Made by a program: the position numbers and the translations under genes
DNA from: Pseudomonadota bacterium
GTDB lineage: Bacteria > Pseudomonadota > Gammaproteobacteria > Xanthomonadales > Xanthomonadaceae
DNA: 10,068 nucleotides
NCBI GenBank assembly: GCA_023439425.1
Contig: JAEXNZ010000137.1
Coordinates: 1-10,068, forward strand
Reading direction: 5' to 3'
The notes under the pieces: model-generated
What the model was told of the DNA's origin: nothing
The model's database searches: none
The model's input: only the letters and a program-made list of their open reading frames with translations
Shown here: positions 1 to 5,678 of the stretch, in pieces
How positions within the stretch are numbered: position 1 is the stretch's first letter
Layout: each line of letters starts with the position of its first letter

Positions 1-1
1 C

Positions 2-880
2 CATGTGGTGGCAATGGACGATATCTACGGCGGCAGCTTCCGTCTGTTCGAGCGCGTGCGTCGCCGCACCGCCGGGCTGGATTTCAGCTTCGTCGACCTG
101 ACCGATCTGGCCGCGTTCGAGGCCTCCTTCACGCCGAAGACGAAGATGGTGTGGATCGAGACCCCGACCAACCCGATGCTGAAGCTCGTGGATATCGCCG
201 CGGTCGCTGCCATCGCCAAGCGTCATGGCTTGATCGTGGTGGTCGACAATACCTTCGCCTCGCCGATGCTGCAGCGCCCGCTGGAGCTGGGCGCGGACCT
301 GGTCCTGCATTCGGCCACCAAGTACCTCAACGGCCACTCGGACATGGTCGGCGGCATGGTGGTGGTGGGCGACAACGCCGAGCTCGCCGAGCAGATGGCC
401 TTCCTGCAGAACTCCGTCGGTGGCGTGCAGGGCCCGTTCGACAGCTTCCTGGCCCTGCGCGGTCTGAAGACTCTGCCGCTGCGCATGAAGGCGCACTGCG
501 CCAACGCGCTGGCCCTGGCCCAGTGGCTGGAAAAGCATCCGGCGGTGGAAAAGGTGATTTACCCCGGCCTGACCTCGCACCCGCAGCACGAGCTGGCCAC
601 GCGCCAGATGAACGGCTACGGCGGCATTGTGTCGATCGTGCTCAAGGGTGGGTTCGCCGCAGCGAAGTCGTTCTGCGAGAAGACCGAACTGTTCACCCTG
701 GCCGAATCGTTGGGCGGGGTGGAAAGCTTGGTCAACCACCCGGCCGTGATGACCCATGCCTCCATTCCGGTTGAGCGCCGTGAACAGCTGGGCATCAGTG
801 ATGCGCTGGTGCGGCTGAGCGTGGGCGTGGAGGACCTGGGGGATCTGCAGGTGGATCTGGAACGGGCGTTGGCGGGCTGA
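2..880 (+). CDS. metB: Cystathionine gamma-synthase/lyase family PLP enzyme (MetB-like), 5' truncated by window
   Basis: This is the C-terminal part, about 292 residues, of a Cys/Met-metabolism PLP-dependent enzyme. The family forms or cleaves cystathionine in transsulfuration (cysteine/homocysteine metabolism) in the cytoplasm. Visible signatures are DDIYGG near the start, VDNTFASP around residues 80-87, and SATKYLNGHSD, whose lysine (codon 320-322) is the Schiff-base lysine. The motif SLGGVESLVNHPA lies near 235-247 and the family's usual C-terminus LSVGVEDLGDL...DLERAL follows. Reading is already open at base 2 (a His codon before GTG 5), so the true start is upstream and GTG 5 is not the start. 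The family is normally about 380-400 residues, so roughly a quarter is missing. Synthase (metB) and lyase cannot be separated from this part alone; metB is chosen because metB flanks the LPS locus in Xanthomonas. The family call is secure, the exact reaction less so. Confidence 0.9.
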   Translation, partial: HVVAMDDIYGGSFRLFERVRRRTAGLDFSFVDLTDLAAFEASFTPKTKMVWIETPTNPMLKLVDIAAVAAIAKRHGLIVVVDNTFASPMLQRPLELGADLVLHSATKYLNGHSDMVGGMVVVGDNAELAEQMAFLQNSVGGVQGPFDSFLALRGLKTLPLRMKAHCANALALAQWLEKHPAVEKVIYPGLTSHPQHELATRQMNGYGGIVSIVLKGGFAAAKSFCEKTELFTLAESLGGVESLVNHPAVMTHASIPVERREQLGISDALVRLSVGVEDLGDLQVDLERALAG

Positions 881-897
881 ACACCACGGCCGCTGCC

Positions 898-2292
898 ATG
901 AACCCTTCTGACTCCACCCGGCCCTCGGCCCAGGTGCGCCTGTTGGCGTGGCTGCGCGGCCAGGATTGGCTGCGCAGTGCTTACCGCGCGCTACCTCGCC
1001 GAGTGCGCGAAGGCATGCTGGAACTGCTGACCCGTCGCCTGCGGGCGCGGACGCGTTTCCCGCGGACCGCTGCCTGGCAGGCCTGGCAGCCGCGTGCCCG
1101 TACGCCGGTTGTCCGCGCGCAGCCTGCAGACGCCAATCTGCCCGGAGTCAACATTCTTGGCTACATCCACGGACAGTTCGGACTCGCCGAGGCCGCGCGC
1201 GGCTATGCACGCGCGCTTCTCGACCATGGCGTACCGGTGGCGCTGCGCGACATCGACCTCGACCTGCCGCACGCCTGGGATGACCATGCGCTGGATGCCT
1301 ACATCGACAACACCGTCCCGCACCCGGTCAGCATCCTGTTCGTGAACCCGGACTTCCAGGAGCGCGCGCTGCAGGATATCGGCCGTGCCCGGCTCGAGGG
1401 ACGCTACCTGATCGCCTGCTGGTTCTGGGAACTGGAAACGCTGCCCGCGGCATGGATGCCAGCACTGGCACAAGTCGACGAGGTGCTGGTCGCGACTGCC
1501 TTCGTAGAGCAGGCGGTAAAGCGGGTGACCGACAAGCCGGTGCTTCGCGTGCCGATGCCGCTGGGGACCATCGAGGACAGTGGCCTGCAGCGTGCCGACT
1601 TCGGTCTGCCGGAAGATGCATTCGTCTTTCTGGTCACCTTCGATTTCAGCTCGCGCATGGAACGCAAGAACCCGGCTGCGGCCATCCAGGCGTTCCGTGC
1701 GGCGTTTCCGCCGGAGCGTCGCGACGTCCGCCTGCTGGTCAAGAGCAGCAACGGCTATCGCTTCCCGCACTGGATCAAACAGATCTTCGACCTGGCACAC
1801 GGCGATGACCGCATCGTGCTGCGAGACGACGTGATCGACCGCGCGCATCTCAACGCCCTGCAACGCTGCTGCGACGCCTACGTTTCGCTGCACCGTGCCG
1901 AGGGCTTCGGCATGGGCCTGGCGGAATGCATGGCCATAGGCAAGCCGGTCATTGCCACCGCCTGGTCGGGCAACATGGAATTCATGGACCGCGCGTCCGC
2001 TGCGCTGGTGGATTACACCCTGGTGCCGGTGGGCGAGGGCGAGTATCCCGGCGGGGAAGGGCAACGCTGGGCCGACGCCGACGTGGCCCAGGCTGCGACG
2101 TGGATGCGCCGCCTTGCCGACGACCGCGCCGCCGCAGCCGCGCTGGGTGAGGCAGGCCGCCTGCATGTGCAGGCAGTGTTGTCTGCCCAGGCGGCGGCAA
2201 CCCACATCATCGAACGTCTGGACGACCTACGCGCCAATCCAGCGCCCGGCACAGTGCATCAGCAGGACAACGAAGTACGAGGCATGCAATGA
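898..2292 (+). CDS. GT4-type (GT-B fold) glycosyltransferase of the O-antigen locus
   Basis: A 464-residue glycosyltransferase, probably adding a sugar to lipid-linked O-polysaccharide on the inner face of the inner membrane. Residues 84-108 (NILGYIHGQFGLAEAARGYA...) form the first Rossmann half, with the glycine-rich loop typical of GT4 acceptor domains. R256/K257 match the basic donor-phosphate site. The E-x7-E signature is at 335-343 (EGFGMGLAE), followed by IGKPVIAT. About 80 residues precede the GT fold; they are rich in Arg and Trp, with amphipathic stretches, and may serve membrane or complex attachment. ATG 898 lies 17 nt after the metB stop; no good Shine-Dalgarno is seen, so translation may be coupled or the start misplaced. 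The stop overlaps the wzm start (ATGA at 2289-2292). Donor and linkage cannot be read from sequence; GDP-D-rhamnose or GDP-mannose is inferred from gmd/rmd in the same locus. Confidence 0.85.
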   Translation: MNPSDSTRPSAQVRLLAWLRGQDWLRSAYRALPRRVREGMLELLTRRLRARTRFPRTAAWQAWQPRARTPVVRAQPADANLPGVNILGYIHGQFGLAEAARGYARALLDHGVPVALRDIDLDLPHAWDDHALDAYIDNTVPHPVSILFVNPDFQERALQDIGRARLEGRYLIACWFWELETLPAAWMPALAQVDEVLVATAFVEQAVKRVTDKPVLRVPMPLGTIEDSGLQRADFGLPEDAFVFLVTFDFSSRMERKNPAAAIQAFRAAFPPERRDVRLLVKSSNGYRFPHWIKQIFDLAHGDDRIVLRDDVIDRAHLNALQRCCDAYVSLHRAEGFGMGLAECMAIGKPVIATAWSGNMEFMDRASAALVDYTLVPVGEGEYPGGEGQRWADADVAQAATWMRRLADDRAAAAALGEAGRLHVQAVLSAQAAATHIIERLDDLRANPAPGTVHQQDNEVRGMQ

Positions 2293-3083
2293 AAGACATG
2301 ATCCGGGCCGTATGGGCCTACCGATACTTCATCCTCTCTTCCATCAAGAACGAGCTCCGGTTGCGCTTCATACGCAGCAAGCTGGGGTTGCTGTGGATGA
2401 TCATTCATCCCTTGATGCAGGTGCTCATCTTCGCCACGATCCTGTCGGAGGTGTTGGCCGCCAAGTTGCCTGGCATCGACAACAAGTACGCCTACGCGTT
2501 GTATCTGATGGCCGGCACGCTGTGCTGGTCGATGTTCTCTGAAACCATCGGGCGCTCGGTGTCACTGTTCGTGGACAGTGGCAACCTGATGAAAAAGATG
2601 GCCTTCCCCCGCATCTGCCTGCCCCTTATTGCTGGCGGAACGATGCTGGTGAACAACCTGCTCCTGCTGGTGGCCATCTTCATCGTCTTTGCCGTGCTCG
2701 GTCATTTCCCTGACGCAGAAGCGTTCTGGTTGCCTGCGCTGATGATTCTGACGCTGGCGTTTGCCATGTCCATCGGCCTGCTGCTGGGCGTGTTGAACGT
2801 CTTCATGCGCGACATCGGGCAAGTGGTTCCGGTCGTGCTGCAGGCCTTGTTCTGGCTCACGCCGATCGTCTACCACATCGGCATTCTTCCTGAAGCTGCA
2901 CAACGTGTGTTCAAGCTGAACCCGCTGTTCCCGCTGGTGACCAGTTACCAGAACGTGCTTGTCTTCAACAAGCCGCCGGTCTGGGCGGATCTGGTTTGGA
3001 TGATTATTGCGACCCTTGTGCTGGGCTTGGCGGCATTGGTCGTCTTCCGTCGTGCCAGCCCTGAACTGGTGGATGCGCTATGA
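2289..3083 (+). CDS. wzm: O-antigen ABC transporter permease Wzm
   Basis: A 264-residue ABC-2 type integral membrane protein that forms the channel half of the Wzm-Wzt exporter moving undecaprenyl-PP-linked O-polysaccharide across the inner membrane. The family pattern is clear. An N-terminal cytoplasmic amphipathic segment (IKNELRLRFIRSKLGLLW, about 18-36) leads into the first membrane helix (about 36-57). Further hydrophobic segments lie near 68-85, 120-142, 149-172, 178-200 and 234-254. The ABC-2 motif NVFMRDIGQVVPVVLQ is near 170-185, followed by FWLTPIVY. Length is normal for Wzm/RfbA-type permeases (about 260). The start ATG overlaps the previous stop, with a partial Shine-Dalgarno (ACGAGG, 2277-2282) 6 nt upstream. 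The stop overlaps the wzt start in the same way, so stoichiometric synthesis with its ATPase is likely. KpsM-type capsule export is an alternative, but the partner's C-terminal extension favours O-antigen. Confidence 0.95.
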   Translation: MKDMIRAVWAYRYFILSSIKNELRLRFIRSKLGLLWMIIHPLMQVLIFATILSEVLAAKLPGIDNKYAYALYLMAGTLCWSMFSETIGRSVSLFVDSGNLMKKMAFPRICLPLIAGGTMLVNNLLLLVAIFIVFAVLGHFPDAEAFWLPALMILTLAFAMSIGLLLGVLNVFMRDIGQVVPVVLQALFWLTPIVYHIGILPEAAQRVFKLNPLFPLVTSYQNVLVFNKPPVWADLVWMIIATLVLGLAALVVFRRASPELVDAL

Positions 3084-4321
3084 GTGGCGAGTTGCGGGTC
3101 GCAGGGGTAGGGAAGGCCTACCGTGTCTGGCGTAGTGAGTGGCTGCGGGCGGCGCGCTGGTTCGGGTTGCCGACCCGTCCGCGCGAGGAGACCTGGGTGC
3201 TGCGGGATGTGTCGTTCCGGATCGCACCCGGCGAAGCGGTGGGCGTCATTGGCCAGAACGGCGCGGGCAAGAGCACGCTGCTGAAGCTCATCACTGGCAC
3301 CGCACAGCCCACGGAAGGCAGCGTTCAGCGCTCCGGTCGAGTGGCCGCGATCCTGGAGCTGGGCATGGGATTCAATCCTGATCTGACCGGGCGACAGAAT
3401 GCCTATCACTCGGCCGGTTTGATGGGCTACACCCAGGACCAGATCGAACAGGTCATGCCTGAGATTGAGGATTTCGCCGAGGTGGGCGAGTACTTTGACC
3501 AGCCCGTGCGCACCTATTCCAGCGGCATGCAGGTCCGTGTGGCGTTTGCGGTCGCGACAGCGTTCACGCCGGATCTGCTGATCGTCGACGAAGCACTTGC
3601 CGTTGGCGACAGCTACTTCCAGCACAAGAGCTTTGATCGTATGCGTCGCTTCCGCGAACAGGGCACGTCGATCATGCTGGTCTCGCACAGTCCTGGCGAC
3701 GTCAAGGCTCTGTGCGACCGCGTCATCCTGCTCGATAAGGGCCGCGTCCTGCGTGACGGCGCACCCGATGAAGTCATCGACTATTACAACGCGCTGATCG
3801 CCCGCAAGGAGAACGAGCATCTTTCGGTAGAGCAGCGGCGAGACAAGGAAGGCTGGGTGATGACGCGCAGCGGAAGCGGCGAAGTCTTCACGCGTGGCCT
3901 GCGTCTTGAGGACGCCGGCACCGGGCAGGAGGTCGGCTTGGCCACCGTTGGTCAGCCATTGCGCCTTGTGCTGGAGGCAGAAGCGCGTGAGCACGTGGAA
4001 AGCCTGGTGCTCGGATTCATGATCCGCGACAAGCAGGGACACGTTGTATGGGGCAGCAACACCTGGCACACCGGCCAGGTGCAGAAGCACCTGCTTCCCG
4101 GTGAGCGCGTGCGCTTCACGCTGGACTTCATGTGCCGTCTGGGACCTGGATCTTATTCGGTTTCACCCGCCTTGGTCAGCACCGAAACCCACCTGGTGGA
4201 TAACTTTGAGTGGACCGACAACCTGCTGGTGTTCGAAGTGATGAATGCCGGGCACCCGATGTTCATTGGCAGTAATTGGCTTGACGCCGCGTTTGCGGTG
4301 GAGCGGAGCACGCACACGTGA
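3080..4321 (+). CDS. wzt: O-antigen ABC transporter ATPase Wzt with C-terminal polysaccharide-recognition domain
   Basis: A 413-residue nucleotide-binding subunit of the O-polysaccharide exporter. ATPase domain, about 1-240: Walker A GQNGAGKST (58-66), signature YSSGM (146-150, the degenerate form usual in Wzt/TagH proteins), Walker B LLIVDE (166-171) and H-loop His203. ILELGMGFNPDLTG (91-104) is also typical of this subfamily. Residues about 255-405 form a beta-rich extension (VFTRGLRLED..., VLGFMIRDKQGHVVWGSNT, LGPGSYSVSPAL) like the Wzt C-terminal domain. In E. coli O8/O9a that domain binds the modified non-reducing end of the polysaccharide, so only finished chains are exported. The KpsT-type ATPases lack it, so its presence here predicts a terminal modification recognised by the exporter. 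Start ATG 3080 overlaps the wzm stop, with GGTGGA (3068-3073) 6 nt upstream. The stop overlaps the next gene's GTG start. Confidence 0.95.
   Translation: MSGELRVAGVGKAYRVWRSEWLRAARWFGLPTRPREETWVLRDVSFRIAPGEAVGVIGQNGAGKSTLLKLITGTAQPTEGSVQRSGRVAAILELGMGFNPDLTGRQNAYHSAGLMGYTQDQIEQVMPEIEDFAEVGEYFDQPVRTYSSGMQVRVAFAVATAFTPDLLIVDEALAVGDSYFQHKSFDRMRRFREQGTSIMLVSHSPGDVKALCDRVILLDKGRVLRDGAPDEVIDYYNALIARKENEHLSVEQRRDKEGWVMTRSGSGEVFTRGLRLEDAGTGQEVGLATVGQPLRLVLEAEAREHVESLVLGFMIRDKQGHVVWGSNTWHTGQVQKHLLPGERVRFTLDFMCRLGPGSYSVSPALVSTETHLVDNFEWTDNLLVFEVMNAGHPMFIGSNWLDAAFAVERSTHT
4305..4308 (+). promoter_or_regulatory. Ribosome binding site for the FkbM methyltransferase, supports the GTG start
   Basis: GGAG inside the end of wzt, 9 nt before GTG 4318. 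The in-frame ATG at 4339 has no comparable purine-rich stretch upstream (the bases before it read ACAACAACGATCAACTCC). This favours the GTG that overlaps the wzt stop (GTGA), even though many FkbM proteins begin close to the SYAQNFED motif, which would suit ATG 4339. Confidence 0.55.
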
Positions 4322-5676
4322 CAACAACGATCAACTCCATGTTCAACCTGGTCTCCTACGCACAGAATTTCGAAGACATAATTCTGTGGCGGGCGCTGGG
4401 CAAGGTACCGGAAGGGCGCTACATCGACGTTGGTGCCCAGAGTCCGGACGAACACTCCGTCAGCCGATTGTTCTACCTGAAAGGATGGCGTGGCGTTCAT
4501 GTTGAGCCCACCCAGCATTACTCGGACCTGCTGCGTGCCGCGCGTCCCGAAGAGCAGATCATCCAGGCTGCCGTGACGGACGCGCCGGGCGAACTGCGTT
4601 TCTTCGATATCACGGACACCGGGCTGAGCACACTCGACGAAGCGATTGCCGACAGGCATCGCGCCGCCGGCTTCCAGGTCGGTGAAGTGCGCGTACCGGC
4701 GATCACTCTTGACGAAGTGTTCGACCGCGCCGGCGAAGGCGAGGTGCATTGGCTCAAGATAGACGTGGAAGGCGCAGAATATGAAGTCGTCGCAGGCTGG
4801 ACCTCGCCGCGTCGACCGTGGGTGCTGACCATTGAAAGCACGCCGCCCCTCAGCCCGGAGCCCAACCATCACCGATGGGAGCCCTTGGTGCTGGCCAAGG
4901 GGTATGTCTTCGCCTACTTCGACGGCCTCAATCGTTTCTACGTCAGTGCAGAGCACCCCGAGCTGCTGTCAGCGCTGGGCTGCGGCCCGAATGTATTCGA
5001 CGATTTCGTGCTGGCACCGCAATCCTCTTTCTGTGGTGCAGCCAATGCTGTTGCGGCCGAGCAGCATGCGCGCATGCACGCAGATATCACTCGTGTGGTG
5101 GAGCAGGCCAATCAGCTGCAGGTGGAGGTGCATGCGCGCCAGGCTGAAGAGGCTTCGCTTCGTCACGAGGTGGAGATGCTGGGCGAGGCCGTAGCAGCCT
5201 ACAAGGAAGATTTCGAGCGTGCCGTGGCGCAGGGTCATGCCGCAAACGCCGAAATCGCGCGGCGTGACGCGGAGCTGGCTCACCAACACGCACTCATGCA
5301 GGATATTCTCAACAGTAAGTCGTGGCGTGTTACACGCCCTCTACGCTGGGTAATGGGGTATGGCATACGTGCCGTGCGCCAGCCCAAGGCGCTGGTTCGT
5401 GAAACGGTCGTGGGTGCCATGCGCCGCGTGCTGGCGCGTCCTCAGCTGGGGCGAGCGGTGAACCGTGCGGTACGTATGGTGCCCTTCGTGCACCGCCGCC
5501 TGCGCCTGCTCGCCAGCCATCGCGGCATCGTGGTCGCGCACGCCGAGGTAGTCCTCGTCGGTGGCGTGGGACAGGTGCAGTACTTCGGCGACGACGCTGG
5601 TAATGAACTTCTGTCTGCGCGCGCGCGTGGCTTCCATGCCCGTCTGCGAGCTGCCGCCAAGAATCAAGAGGTATGA
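4318..5676 (+). CDS. FkbM-family methyltransferase with coiled coil and basic C-terminal tail
   Basis: A 452-residue SAM-dependent methyltransferase with an added C-terminal half. FkbM domain, about 10-235: SYAQNFEDIILWRAL (13-27), SAM-binding YIDVGAQSP (35-43), GWRGVHVEP (57-65), WLKIDVEGAEYEVV (145-158) and the subgroup ending AYFDGLNRFYV. Residues about 245-330 are almost free of Pro and Gly and rich in Ala, Glu, Gln and Arg with heptad-like spacing, as in a coiled coil. Then comes ILNSKSWRVTRPLRW (330-344), a motif often seen at the end of coiled coils in polysaccharide glycosyltransferases, and a basic tail to 452. The domain order and the neighbours (Wzt with extra domain upstream, tandem GT4 downstream) suggest O-methylation of the O-polysaccharide, possibly the terminal cap, by a protein anchored to the polymerase or membrane. 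The substrate is inference; no kinase domain like that of WbdD is visible. GTG start chosen from the RBS and the overlap. Confidence 0.85.
   Translation: MTTTINSMFNLVSYAQNFEDIILWRALGKVPEGRYIDVGAQSPDEHSVSRLFYLKGWRGVHVEPTQHYSDLLRAARPEEQIIQAAVTDAPGELRFFDITDTGLSTLDEAIADRHRAAGFQVGEVRVPAITLDEVFDRAGEGEVHWLKIDVEGAEYEVVAGWTSPRRPWVLTIESTPPLSPEPNHHRWEPLVLAKGYVFAYFDGLNRFYVSAEHPELLSALGCGPNVFDDFVLAPQSSFCGAANAVAAEQHARMHADITRVVEQANQLQVEVHARQAEEASLRHEVEMLGEAVAAYKEDFERAVAQGHAANAEIARRDAELAHQHALMQDILNSKSWRVTRPLRWVMGYGIRAVRQPKALVRETVVGAMRRVLARPQLGRAVNRAVRMVPFVHRRLRLLASHRGIVVAHAEVVLVGGVGQVQYFGDDAGNELLSARARGFHARLRAAAKNQEV
5666..5671 (+). promoter_or_regulatory. Ribosome binding site deciding the tandem-GT start
   Basis: AAGAGG near the end of the methyltransferase gene. 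It lies 7 nt before ATG 5679, a good spacing, but only 1 nt before ATG 5673, which overlaps the preceding stop. ATG 5679 (MRIVIDLQG) is therefore the better start; the protein is then 842 rather than 844 residues. Confidence 0.6.
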
Positions 5677-5678
5677 CC

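Noticed and set aside
991..2205. 404-codon open frame on the minus strand across the first glycosyltransferase
   Set aside because: Antisense shadow of a gene with clear GT4 motifs; no recognisable motif, and it is Arg/His/Gln-rich as shadows usually are.
2945..4090. 381-codon open frame on the minus strand across wzm/wzt
   Set aside because: Antisense to Walker A/B-bearing wzt; no domain pattern of its own.
5520..5676. Possible frameshift near the 3' end of the methyltransferase gene, because residues about 410-428 look unlike the rest of the tail
   Set aside because: The final residues (LLSARARGFHARLRAA) again fit the tail pattern in the same frame, the other frames give no better continuation, and the stop overlaps the next gene's ATG 5673 as at the other junctions.
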